Source: Congeria kusceri
Taxonomy: Eukaryota; Mollusca; Bivalvia; Myida; Dreissenidae
DNA length: 64,000 bases
NCBI GenBank assembly: GCA_027627225.1
Contig: CM051028.1
Coordinates: forward strand, 27,022,912 to 27,086,911
Direction: 5' to 3'
The notes under the pieces are model-generated. The model was not told the origin of the DNA. It worked only from the letters and a program-made list of their open reading frames with translations, and searched no databases. Every line of letters begins with the position of its first letter. Position 1 is the first letter of the stretch. Positions 55,228 to 63,537 of this stretch are shown here, piece by piece. Made by a program: the position numbers and the translations under genes.

Positions 55228-55535
55228 CTTCCAGTGGTAAGTACACCATTTTGAACAGTTACTGTTACAGTTTTGTGTTCATTGTTGTCCTTGATACAAA
55301 AGCATGCCTACTTCACATTGCATGAACAGTATGTACTTATCACAGATACTTTTGATTGCTTACTGTATGCTATGCAAAATGACATTTCATTTCAGCTTCC
55401 AGAGGTAAGTACCCAAGTTTGAAAAGTTACTGTTGAATGTTTTCGATGTAACTACAAGTTTCTATCATATTGTACTATATCGCCACACATTGTTTGTGCT
55501 GTGCAAACTGACTTTTTCATTTCAGCCTTCAGATG
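55228..55535 (+). other. Three consecutive 9-10 nt microexon candidates
   Basis: CTTCCAGTG (55228-55236), CTTCCAGAG (55396-55404) and CCTTCAGATG (55526-55535) are each preceded by an ATTTCAG acceptor, itself preceded by an ACTGACTTTT-like or similar tract. Each is followed at once by GTAAGTAC, GTAAGTAC and GTCAGTAA. Spacing is about 130-170 nt, and flanks are similar between units, showing tandem origin. A 13-nt candidate follows at 55773-55785. Confidence 0.5.
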
Positions 55536-56205
55536 GTCAGTAAAATAGTTTGAACAGTTCAGTTGTGTTCTGTTACTGTTTTCTGCTCTATTGGCAATTG
55601 TGTGCATGCATGCTACAAGTCTTGATTTCAGACCAGGTTTGAAGTGAAGGACAACTAAGAAGAGTTTCAACACCAGGGCTGAATCAGCAAAATCTCAAAG
55701 TAAGTATACACTTTTACTCACATTCAATAATTGCTCACTATACTATGCAATGCTATCTTTTTCACATTTCAGTGATGAAAACATGGTAAGTACAAGTTTG
55801 AGTTGAGTTCAGTTTACTCTGTTTACTGTTACTGTTTCACTGCATGCTATTATAACAAAATTACCAATGAACTCTATATATGGTATTGTATTTCAGAACA
55901 ACTCGCCAGTCTTGATGTGAACACCGAGCAGTCCAGACTGGCACAGACCTTGAGCAGAGCAGCGACAAAACCGTGAGTACATGTTTGAACAGTTTGTTGT
56001 TTATTGTTATATGTTATGTTAGTAGTGCTGGCCAGCAATGTATGCTGGTATGCATGTTTCTCTTTCAGCTCTCAAAATTCTTAGGGTTAAGGTTTCAGTC
56101 TCTACTTTGGCTCTAGAGACTTAGGAAATCAAAATTCATATGGTGGCACACCAGTCCGAATATACTCATTGCACTAGCCAGGATTGCAAATTACTTGTGA
56201 GCATT

Positions 56206-56690
56206 GGCAAGGCTCCCCAGTTTACGGCGCAGTGTAACTGGCGTTGGGTCGATAGTGCTTAGGCGAGTGACTTGCTTCGGTGCAGGAAGCGAGACGGCTT
56301 ACTTAGGCGAGTCAGCGTTTGCTTGTAGTTTCCGATCTGGCTAGATCAATGTAAGGTTGTCTTTGACTGCTATCGGTAAGCACTCCTGCTATTTGGCAAG
56401 CAGAAAGACAACAGCAGTCGATTAACTGAGTTTGGGCGGCCGAGGTATGTAGGTATCGTTAGACCGACTCCACAAGTTGCGAAGCGCACTGATAGCACTT
56501 GGGGGGAAACGCCTCGGTTTTCAGCGCTATGATGTTTTATCAATGCTGTCGTTATACTCTGGCAAGGCTCCTCAGTCTATCGCGAGGGACACTCTTTATT
56601 GCCCGCAAGCTTTAGAATTTGACGTGGGTCGATTGTGCGTATGCGAGTCCGAGGACGCGATGGCATTGATAAGGCTACCGACCAGTTGAT
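56206..56690 (+). repeat. Two related structured segments (GGCAAGGCTCC family)
   Basis: Segments near 56206-56330 and 56561-56690 share GGCAAGGCTCC-CAGT, then GTGGGTCGAT or TTGGGTCGAT with GTGC and GCGAGT. The first contains a hairpin CTTGCTTC-GGTGCAG-GAAGCGAG (8 bp). The flanking final-exon sequence (CTTTTTCAGCTCTCAAAATT and TTAGGGTT) is also duplicated at 56060 and 56750, so this is a tandem duplication of about 690 bp with strong divergence. Confidence 0.6.
56356..56419 (+). other. Interlocking complementary segments (pseudoknot-like or switch)
   Basis: GTTGTCTTT (56356-56364) can pair with AAAGACAAC (56404-56412). The adjacent GACTGCT (56365-56371) can pair with AGCAGTC (56413-56419). 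A small hairpin CTGCT with AGCAG (56386-56390 and 56399-56403) lies between. The order is that of a pseudoknot, but with no connecting loops both full stems cannot coexist, so alternating folds are more realistic. Confidence 0.45.
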
Positions 56691-57083
56691 GACTGCTTGA
56701 CCGATAATATAGTCACTAGTATTGCTCAGTCTGTATGATTCGTGTTTCTTTTTCAGCTCTCAAAATTGTGTTAGGGTTTAGGTTTCAGTCTCTATTTTGG
56801 CACAGAGAGACTTAAGTGTACAACTAAAAAAAGCAGACACCTTTCAAAATTTGTCCGCTGAGATTGAAAGTCAGAGGAAGTCCTGCTCAGCTAGCTGTGT
56901 AACAACGTAGGGCGAGGCTGCAAGCCAATACGAAATGAGGCGTTACAAAGCAGCCCTTCCCCGCGATCGTTGTGAATACTTTCGGCACTAGCTGGGAACC
57001 TTTTCAACACCACATTGTTGCGCTGTTGGAAGGGTGGTAGGCACACATGGTGACATGTCTGTGCTTTGCCGTGCGACACCCGT

Positions 57084-57112
57084 GATATTCCCGTGAGGTG
57101 AAACGGGATATC
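57084..57112 (+). other. Strong isolated hairpin
   Basis: GATAT plus CCCGT pairs with ACGGG plus ATATC (10 bp with one bulged T) around the loop GAGGTGAA. No poly-T follows directly. It may be a processed-RNA stem or a terminator-like structure. Confidence 0.4.
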
Positions 57113-57457
57113 TTAATCTGGCTCTCTCAGAAATGCTGCAACGCATGACCGAGTGTTTTGATAAAAAGTATGATTGAGTCTGCTATTTGCTATCCAGTAT
57201 ATCTATTCTCAAAATCATGATACCAAAAACAAAAACAAATTCTATATGCAGCTGGAACTGGGTACTAGGATGGCACTAGCCCGACTTGTATTGGATAGGG
57301 CGCAGTAGTACTTGTGTTGCCTTTGAAGGTGGTGGCTACCTGCCTTTGATAATGTGTCTGAGATGTCGTGGATTGTTGCCTCACAGTTACTGCTCACAAT
57401 TTTGAGACATGGATCCGAGCATAAACATACAAACACATTTTGTTAGGCTGTTTGGCA

Positions 57458-57533
57458 GGGTGGGAAGGCGACTTCTCTTGTGGCGCAGACAAGAGGAACG
57501 GTCACAAGTCCGTGTAAACGCCGAGTGACACCC
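57458..57533 (+). ncRNA. Structured small RNA, family B copy 1 (76 nt), poly-T terminator
   Basis: The fold has an outer stem GGGTG with CACCC and a second stem GGCG with CGCC. A hairpin CTCTTGT-GGCGCAG-ACAAGAG and a hairpin ACGG-TCACAAGT-CCGT lie inside. Copy 2 (58551-58625) keeps all four stems with compensatory changes. TTTTTT at 57538-57543, five bases after the outer stem, fits a Pol III stop. TGGGAAGGCGA and GGTCACAAGTCC loosely resemble A and B boxes. No known RNA family was recognised. Confidence 0.55.
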
Positions 57534-57537
57534 ACAA

Positions 57538-57543
57538 TTTTTT
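57538..57543 (+). terminator. Candidate Pol III terminator T6
   Basis: Six T residues five bases after the closing stem of the family B RNA at 57458-57533. Confidence 0.45.
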
Positions 57544-57908
57544 ACTTAAACTTGAATACCAAACAATTTCACTTTGATTTAGGTTGATGAAAAAATCTAT
57601 ATGAATGACATTTTGCGATTTTTGCTACTTTGCCCGTTGGCCAAATCTACACTCGATCGCACAGTTTGCTACTTGAGTTGATATTAACAAGCGCTGGTTA
57701 ATCATCTCAGTTGTAAGCTTTTGTGTGTACACAGTAGTCTGCTGTTTTGTTTCACACATACTCAAACAGATTGATGAAAAAAAGTTATATAAGGCCTCAT
57801 TGCAGATTTCAACAAATTGCCGTCGGGCAACTAATTTTGCATTTGATATCAAACCTTTCTGCAAATCAAAACTAACAAACTCAATGGTTTTTGAGCGGTG
57901 AAAACAAT

Positions 57909-57980
57909 GCCAAAGTAGTTCAAAGTAGAATGCTTCTCCTTCACAGGAAAAGAGATCTGGGTGCAAGTCCCAGCTTTGGC
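57909..57980 (+). ncRNA. tRNA-like RNA, family A copy 3 (72 nt)
   Basis: A perfect 7-bp acceptor (GCCAAAG with CTTTGGC) and a D-like stem GTTC with GAAT (one G-U). The arm at the anticodon position is CTTCTCC with GGAAAAG (one mismatch). The T arm is CTGGG-TGCAAGT-CCCAG. The arrangement matches copy 4 closely, while the acceptor pairs covary (first pair G-C here, A-T there). No T run lies immediately downstream. Confidence 0.55.
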
Positions 57981-58103
57981 TATTCGCTTGCTCTAAACTG
58001 TCGAGGCACACACGCAGCTTGCTTTCTCAAAACTACAATCGAGGCTTTCTATCATCATGTTTCTATAGGAGTTAGACCTTAACTTAAACCTTGAAGCATA
58101 GGA

Positions 58104-58500
58104 AGGTATTGATGTTACAAATCTAAAGGCATATGTCAACAACTGTTTTTGTTAGTTTGGATAGCTACATATGAATGTGGCTAGTATATGAAACCCCAAA
58201 ACATCTTGCCATACCCCGACTCTCTTTAAGCGCTGCAGATGAGGTTGTCGCTAGCTAACATGCATGTTTCATTTGGTCAGAAGATGTTGTCAGGATTGGT
58301 TTGTAACAATATATAGTATATAGTAAAAGTGTTGATGTTTCAAATCAGTCGGTACGTTCTAACAAACTGCTTTTCTCAGTTTGGATAACACACGAATGTG
58401 GCAAGTATATAAAACGCTTAAACATCTTGTCATACCACGACTCTCTGTAAGCGCTGCAGATGAGGGTGTCGCTGGCTAGCTAGCATGTTTGGTTTGGTCG
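58104..58500 (+). repeat. Duplicated block with TATA and conserved CGACTCTCT segment
   Basis: Two copies of about 175 bp (58104-58279 and 58327-58499) share GTTGATGTT-CAAATC-like starts, GAATGTGGC, a TATA-like stretch (TATATAAAA at 58406-58414 in copy 2, TATATG in copy 1) and ACATCTTG. Best conserved is TAAGCGCTGCAGATGAGG, flanked by CGAC and GTCG, which can pair. The conserved part may be a further small RNA or a promoter for the RNAs downstream. Confidence 0.5.
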
Positions 58501-58550
58501 TAGTTTGGATGTAGTCACGTCATGTCACTAAATCAGTATTGCACATAACA

Positions 58551-58625
58551 AGGTGGTAAAGCGACTCTTTTCATTGCACTGTGAAAAGAACGGTCACAAG
58601 TCCGTAAAAACGCTGAGTGACACCT
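58551..58625 (+). ncRNA. Structured small RNA, family B copy 2 (75 nt)
   Basis: Stems are AGGTG with CACCT, AGCG with CGCT, CTTTTCA with TGAAAAG, and ACGG with CCGT (loop TCACAAGT identical to copy 1). Compared with copy 1, several stem positions changed on both sides, keeping pairs. No T4 run follows directly. It lies 54 nt before the tRNA-like copy 4. Confidence 0.55.
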
Positions 58626-58679
58626 ATTTCAAAAATGCATTTCAATGCCTGACTATGCAGCTTGTAACGTGTTAACAAA

Positions 58680-58755
58680 ACCAGAGTAGTTCAATAGTAG
58701 AACGCTTGTCCTTCTTTGAGGGAGAAGATATCTGGGTGCAAATCCCAGCTTTGGT
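58680..58755 (+). ncRNA. tRNA-like RNA, family A copy 4 (76 nt)
   Basis: A 7-bp acceptor (ACCAGAG with CTTTGGT, one G-U) and a D-like stem GTTC with GAAC (perfect). A long central arm pairs CTTGTCCTT with AGGGAGAAG (one mismatch), and the T arm is CTGGG-TGCAAAT-CCCAG. It is the best-paired family member. The enlarged central arm argues against a decoding tRNA. Confidence 0.58.
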
Positions 58756-58854
58756 ATAACGCAAAACACTCGCTGCGTATCAAGCTAAGCTAACGTTGTT
58801 ACCATACTATTTGCAAACGTTACTTGACCTTGACTGTTTCAAAAACCATCATCG

Positions 58855-59121
58855 ACTCGATATCGCATAGCAAAACTGTGCTTCTGATCCAATGTATACC
58901 ATATAATGTAGAACCAATAGCCGTCAATATCATTTCTAGTCGCAGAACTACTATGCTCTTGGTCAAATACGATGCGGGACTAAAAGCCACAATGCTCGAT
59001 TTCGACTTGCAAAACTCTGCATTTGAACCGAGATATAACTCTACCATATCAAAATGCAAAACTGTGCTCTTGATCAAACACACAACGGGACTAAAAGACA
59101 CAAGGCTCGATTTCGACTAGC
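58855..59121 (+). repeat. Direct repeats at the right end of the insert
   Basis: A unit with GCAAAACTGTGCT or CTACTATGCTCTTG, ATCAAACACA or TCAAATACG, GGGACTAAAAG and CTCGATTTCGACT occurs about two and a half times with a period of about 115-130 bp. The last unit ends exactly at the junction with the deaminase gene (59121). The open frame through it is a by-product of the repeat. Confidence 0.6.
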
Positions 59122-59203
59122 TAAGTTGTTCGTTTTTTTTTGTTTTTTTTCTTCCAATCCTGCACAAATGTAGCGCTCTGTATACTGAGTCGTCTGTGGA
59201 CAT
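59122..59203 (-). pseudogene. N-terminal remnant of the split deaminase-like copy 2
   Basis: From TAAGTTGTTCG at 59122 to the ATG at 59203 this matches the N-terminal codons of the array gene. A poly-T expansion (59133-59150) and a 3-base deletion are present. It completes the copy whose C-terminal part ends at 22586. Confidence 0.8.
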
Positions 59204-59252
59204 AGTAGTAGTACTAGTAGTAGTAGCAGTAGTAGTATTACGCTGGCTGTTC

Positions 59253-59284
<32 letters not shown>

Positions 59285-59300
59285 TGTAGTAGTATTACGC
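59204..59300. repeat. GTA/TAG triplet microsatellite
   Basis: A trinucleotide run, interrupted, directly upstream of the remnant start codon. Similar runs flank each array copy (20867-20900, 60546-60598, 61874-61954 and 63540-63582). In the intact copies they stay in frame and read as poly-Thr upstream of MSTDD. Confidence 0.9.
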
Positions 59301-59918
59301 TAGTATTACGCTGGCTATTCGCCTTTCTTGTTTTAGTAGAGTTCTAATAATGTAGTACCAAAAACAAAGTGATTTTAATACTACAAAACAAACCTGGTAA
59401 TTAAAATAATACCCTGTAGTAGTACCAACAACTTTGTCGTTTTACTACTACAAACCAAAAACTGGTAATAACAAAAGTATTGTATCTGGAGAGTTGTCTG
59501 ATGGCTATACGCCTGTTGTTTGGTTTTAAAAGTCGCCTGTTATTCTCAATTTCGTTTTAATACTTAAAAACAAGATTGTACAAAACGCGTAAGGTTCATA
59601 GAAATAATACCCGCCGTTTTCGACTTTATTTGTGTATCTGGAGAGTTGGTCGACGGCTATCCGGCCATTGTCTGGTTTTCAAAGTCTCTTTTTATATCCG
59701 CTGGCTAGCACAACCGATACAGTTGAATACTACAATAACAGTACTAAAAAGTGAAGTGATCGGGCGAAACTGCCTTATAACAAATCGTTTCTAGGTTTTA
59801 TTTAAGATATAGCACAACCGATACATGTTAATACTATAAAAACAGAACAAACAAGTGCAGTCATTTGGTTTATGGAGGAGTTTTTTCTAGTACTTTTTTG
59901 TCGAAAAGCCGGACTTTG

Positions 59919-60545
59919 CTACCAATGTGTATGTCGGACATCAATTCCACTGTCTTTGAGTGTTTGTATTGCACGATTTTGATCAGTCATGTAGAAAACT
60001 TGTGTGTATCCGACAATAACGATATATTTGGTTTTGCTGACGAACTGTTTTAATAGTTCGGCACAACGATGAGAATCCAGTGTACAAGGCATGTAATGGC
60101 TGTATATCAACAAACACGGCCTATTAGAAACACCACATTGTTTACGAAACGACATCTCCATGTTTGCCAAAAATGTATTTTTCTCTGTTTTATATGAATC
60201 ATGTGCGAATTCCCGTCGAAGTCTTCCGTCCGGATCTACAAGTCTTGCTTCACCATGAAGGCAATTATTTCTACAATACATTACTCTGTTTGTAACAAAA
60301 TATCCCTCCGTTATGTTTATTTCCGTTAGTGGCTTTGACTCTAACCATTTAATGTAGTCACTGAAATCTGCCATGACAGCTAAGTCATTTCTCTTTAATT
60401 CTTCTTCTGACATCAGGCACGCCATAATAAATTGCCTTTTGTGAAAGTGTACGTCGTTGATAACTTTTCTGTATAAGTTGTTCGCTTTTCTTCCAATCCT
60501 GCACAAATGTTGCAGCGCTCTGTATACTGAGTCGTCTGTGGACAT
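59919..60545 (-). CDS. AID/APOBEC-like deaminase family protein, array copy 3 (208 aa, intact)
   Basis: The N-terminal 90 residues are helical. A CLHGEARLVD segment (near residue 110) supplies the His and Glu of an H-x-E deaminase site. About 50 residues later comes YSHYMPCTLDSHRCAELLKQ, a P-C-x6-C site that begins a helix. A strand (KYIVIVGYTQVFY), a helix (NRAIQTLKDSGIDV) and a last strand follow, which is the order of the deaminase fold and is close in pattern to AID/APOBEC proteins. Known: such enzymes deaminate cytosine in nucleic acids or free nucleosides, using zinc. The C-x6-C spacing is longer than the usual C-x2-4-C, so the substrate cannot be inferred. Several copies are in tandem. 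Confidence 0.55.
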   Translation of the reverse strand: MSTDDSVYRALQHLCRIGRKANNLYRKVINDVHFHKRQFIMACLMSEEELKRNDLAVMADFSDYIKWLESKPLTEINITEGYFVTNRVMYCRNNCLHGEARLVDPDGRLRREFAHDSYKTEKNTFLANMEMSFRKQCGVSNRPCLLIYSHYMPCTLDSHRCAELLKQFVSKTKYIVIVGYTQVFYMTDQNRAIQTLKDSGIDVRHTHW

Positions 60546-61246
60546 AGTAGTAGTAGTAGTAGTAGTAGCAGTAGTAGTAGAAGTAGTAGTAGTAGTATTA
60601 TGCTGGCTATTCGCGTAGTAGTATTACGCTGGCTATTCGCCTTTCTTGTTTTAGTAGAGTTCTAATAATGTAGTACCAAAAACAAAGTGATTTTAATACT
60701 ACAAAACAAACCTGGTAATTAAAATAGTACCCTGTAGTAGTACCAACAACTTTGTCGTTTTGCTACTACAAACCAAAAACTGGTAATAACAAAAGTATTG
60801 TATGTGGAGAGTTGTCTGATGGCTATACGCCTGTTCTTTGGTTTTAAAAGTCGCCTATTATTCTCAATTTCGTTTTAATACTTAAAAACAAGATTGTACA
60901 AAACGCGTAAGGTTCATAGAAATAATACCCGCCGTTTTCGACTTTATTTGTGTATCTGGAGAGTTGGTCGACGGCTATCCGGCCATTGTCTGGTTTTCAA
61001 AGTCTCTTTTTATATCCGCTGGCTAGCACAACCGATACAGTTGAATACTACAATAACTGTACTAAAAAGTGAAGTGATCGGGCGGGACTCATGAAACTGC
61101 CTTATAACAAATCGTTTCTAGGTTTTATTTAAGATATAGCACAACCGATACATGTTAATACTATAAAAACAGAACAAACAAGTGCAGTCATTTGGTTTAT
61201 GGAGGAGCTTTTTTCTAGTACTTTTTTATCGAAAAGCCGGACATTG

Positions 61247-61873
61247 CTACCAATGTGTATGTCGGACATCAATTCCACTCTCTTTGAGTGTTTGTATTGC
61301 ACGATTTTGATCAGTCATGTAGAAAACTTGTGTGTATCCGATAATAACGGTATATTTGGTTTTGCTGACGTACTGTTTTAATAGTTCGGCACAACGATGA
61401 GAATCCAGTGTACAAGGTATGTAATGGCTGTATATCAACAAACACGGCCTATTAGAAACACCACATTGTTTACGAAACGACATCTCCATGTTTGCCAAAA
61501 ATGTATTTTTCTCTGTTTTATATGAATCATGTGCGAATTCCCGTCGAAGTCTTCCGTCCGGATCTACAAGTCTTGCTTCACCATGAAGGCAATTATTTCT
61601 ACAATACATTACTCTGTTTTTAACAAAATATCCCTCCGTTATGTTTATTTCCGTTAGTGGCTTTGACTCTAACCATTTAATGTAGTCACTGAAATCTGCC
61701 ATGACAGCTAAGTCATTTCTCTTTAATTCTTCTTCTGACATCAGGCACGCCATAATAAATTGCCTTTTGTGAAAGTGTACGTCGTTGATAACTTTTCTGT
61801 ATAAGTTGTTCGCTTTTCTTCCAATCCTGCACCAATGTTGTAGCGCTCTGTATACTGAGTCGTCTGTTGACAT
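61247..61873 (-). CDS. AID/APOBEC-like deaminase family protein, array copy 4 (208 aa, intact)
   Basis: This copy is nearly identical to copy 3, with all putative zinc-site residues kept. Differences include FVKNRVMY, KQYVSKTKYTVIIGYTQV and TLKESGIDV. The spacing from copy 3 is 1328 bp. A long GTA triplet run (61874-61954) precedes the ATG. Low divergence indicates recent duplication or gene conversion. Confidence 0.55.
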   Translation of the reverse strand: MSTDDSVYRALQHWCRIGRKANNLYRKVINDVHFHKRQFIMACLMSEEELKRNDLAVMADFSDYIKWLESKPLTEINITEGYFVKNRVMYCRNNCLHGEARLVDPDGRLRREFAHDSYKTEKNTFLANMEMSFRKQCGVSNRPCLLIYSHYIPCTLDSHRCAELLKQYVSKTKYTVIIGYTQVFYMTDQNRAIQTLKESGIDVRHTHW

Positions 61874-61877
61874 AGTT

Positions 61878-61910
<33 letters not shown>

Positions 61911-61911
61911 A

Positions 61912-61955
<44 letters not shown>

Positions 61956-62149
61956 TTACGCAGTCTGTTCGCCTTTCTTGTTTTAGTAGAGTTCTAATAA
62001 TGTAGTGCCAAAAACAAAGTGATTTTAATACTACAAAACAAACCTGGTAATTAAAATAGTACCCTGTAGTAGTACGAACAACTTTGTCTTTTTGCTACAA
62101 CAAACCAAAAACTGGTAATAACAAAAGTATTGTATGTGGAGAGTAGTAG

Positions 62150-62640
62150 TAGTATTACGCTGGCTGTTCGCCTTTCTTGTTTTAGTAGAGTTCTAATAAT
62201 GTAGTACCAAAAACAAAGTGATTTTAATACTACAAAACAAACCTGGTAATTAAAATAGTACCCTGTAGTAGTACCAACAACTTTGTCGTTTTGCTGCTAC
62301 AAACCAAAAACTGGTAATAACAAAAGTATTGTATGTGGAGAGTTGTCTGATGTCTATACGCCTGTTGTTTGGTTTTAAAAGTCGCCTATTATTCTCAATT
62401 TGTTTTAATACTTAAAAACAAGATTGTACAAAACGCGTAAGGTTCATAGAAATAATACCCGCGGTTTACGAGTTTATTTGTGTATGTGGAGAGTTGTCTG
62501 ATGGCTATACGCCTGTTGTTTGGTTTTAAAAGTCGCCTATTATTCTCAATTTCGTTTTAATACTTAAAAACAAGATTGTACAAAACGCGTAAGGTTCATA
62601 GAAATAATACCCGCCGTTTTCTGGAGAGTTGGTCGACGGC
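62150..62640. repeat. Extra partial array unit between copies 4 and 5
   Basis: The promoter-side module (CGCTGGCTGTTCGCCTTTCT to AACAAAAGTATTGTATGTGG) is present twice in a row (61962-62143 and 62157-62340), followed by two 152-bp subrepeats. The copy 4 to copy 5 distance is therefore 1665 bp instead of 1328. The array is evolving by unequal exchange. Confidence 0.75.
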
Positions 62641-62911
62641 TATCCGGCCATTGTCTGGTTTTCAAAGTCTCATTTTATATCCGCTGGCTAGCACAACCGA
62701 TACAGTTGAATACTACAATAACAGTACTAAAAAGTGAAGTGATCGGGCGGGACTCATGAAACTGCCTTATAACAAATCTTTTCTAGGTTTTATTTAAGAT
62801 ATAGCACAACCGATACATGTTAATACTATAAAAACAGAACAAACAAGTGCAGTCATTTGGTTTATGGAGGAGCTTTTTTCTAGTACTTTTTTGTCGAAGA
62901 GCCGTGCTTTG

Positions 62912-63537
62912 CTACCAATGTGTATGTCGGACATCAATTCCACTGTCTTTGAGTGTTTGTATTGCACGATTTTGATCAGTCATGTAGAAACCTTGTGTGT
63001 ATCCGACAATAACGGTATATTTGGTTTTGCTGACGAACTGTTTTAATAGTTCGGCACAACGATGAGAATCCAGTGTACAAGGTATGTAATGGCTGTATAC
63101 CAACAAACACGGCCTATTAGAAACACCACATTGTTTACGAAACGACATCTCCATGTTTGCCAAAAATGTATTTTTCTCTGTTTTATATGAATCATGTGCG
63201 AATTCCCGTCGAAGTCTTCCGTCCGGATCTACAAGTCTTGCTTCACCATGAAGGCAATTATTTCTACAATACATTACTCAGTTTGTAACAAAATATCCCT
63301 CCGTTATGTTTATTTCCGTTAGTGGCTTTGACTCTAACCATTTAATGTAGTCACTGAAATCTGCCATGACAGCTAAGTCATTTCTCTTTAATTCTTCTTC
63401 TGACATCAGGCACGCCATAATAAATTGCCTTTTGTGAAAGTGTACGTCGTTGATAACTTTTCTGTATAAGTTGTTCGCTTTTCTTCCAATCCTGCACCAA
63501 TGTTGTAGTGCTCTGTATACTGAGTCGTCTGTGGACA

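Larger units (their letters stand above)
50228..56110 (+). ncRNA. Hyper-spliced noncoding transcript candidate (15 or more small exons)
   Basis: Exon-like units bounded by TTTCAG or TTACAG acceptors and GTAAGT, GTGAGT or GTACGA donors follow one another on the plus strand: 51554-51643, 51725-51814, 52148-52223, 52280-52356, 52752-52827, 52874-52953, 53819-53890, 53943-54031, 54085-54176, 54222-54293, 54356-54456, 54519-54615, 54904-54954, 55228-55236, 55396-55404, 55526-55535, 55632-55699, 55773-55785 and 55897-55972. A likely final exon starts at 56069. A first donor is likely near 50301. Within the dense part, introns are often 50-100 nt. Exons contain stops in all frames, so no protein is implied. 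Several exons are duplicates of one another. Confidence 0.6.
22587..59121. mobile_element. 36.5-kb virus-like insertion splitting a deaminase-array gene
   Basis: Seen: the two halves of one array gene end at 22586 and resume at 59122, and the DNA between them is absent from the other copies. The left part is a dense set of short genes on both strands with TATA boxes. The right part is noncoding with repeats, splice-site pairs and structured RNAs. No long terminal inverted repeats were seen, and no target duplication could be confirmed beyond a TA on each side. Several genes are broken. Inference: an integrated and decaying segment of a large animal DNA virus, or of an element that captured such genes. 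BIR, RING and class I membrane protein genes recall malacoherpesviruses, but no core viral gene was found, so the family is not established. Confidence 0.7.

Noticed and set aside
56356..56419. Classical H-type pseudoknot
   Set aside because: Both connecting loops have zero length, which cannot span stems of 7 and 9 bp. It is kept as a switch candidate only.
39439..58755. Normal tRNA genes
   Set aside because: The anticodon-position arm is 7-10 bp with non-7-nt loops in most copies, so no anticodon can be assigned.
58824..59120. 98-aa protein at the right end of the insert
   Set aside because: The frame follows the direct DNA repeats, has no start context or promoter, and the repeated peptide merely mirrors the repeat.
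22587..59121. Complete herpesvirus genome
   Set aside because: No polymerase, terminase, protease or capsid-like frame was recognised and the size is far too small. At most this is a segment or an accessory region.
22586..59122. Target-site duplication at the insert ends
   Set aside because: Sister copies have TGTATAAG. The two sides give TGTA and TAAG, which sum to the empty site with no duplicated base.
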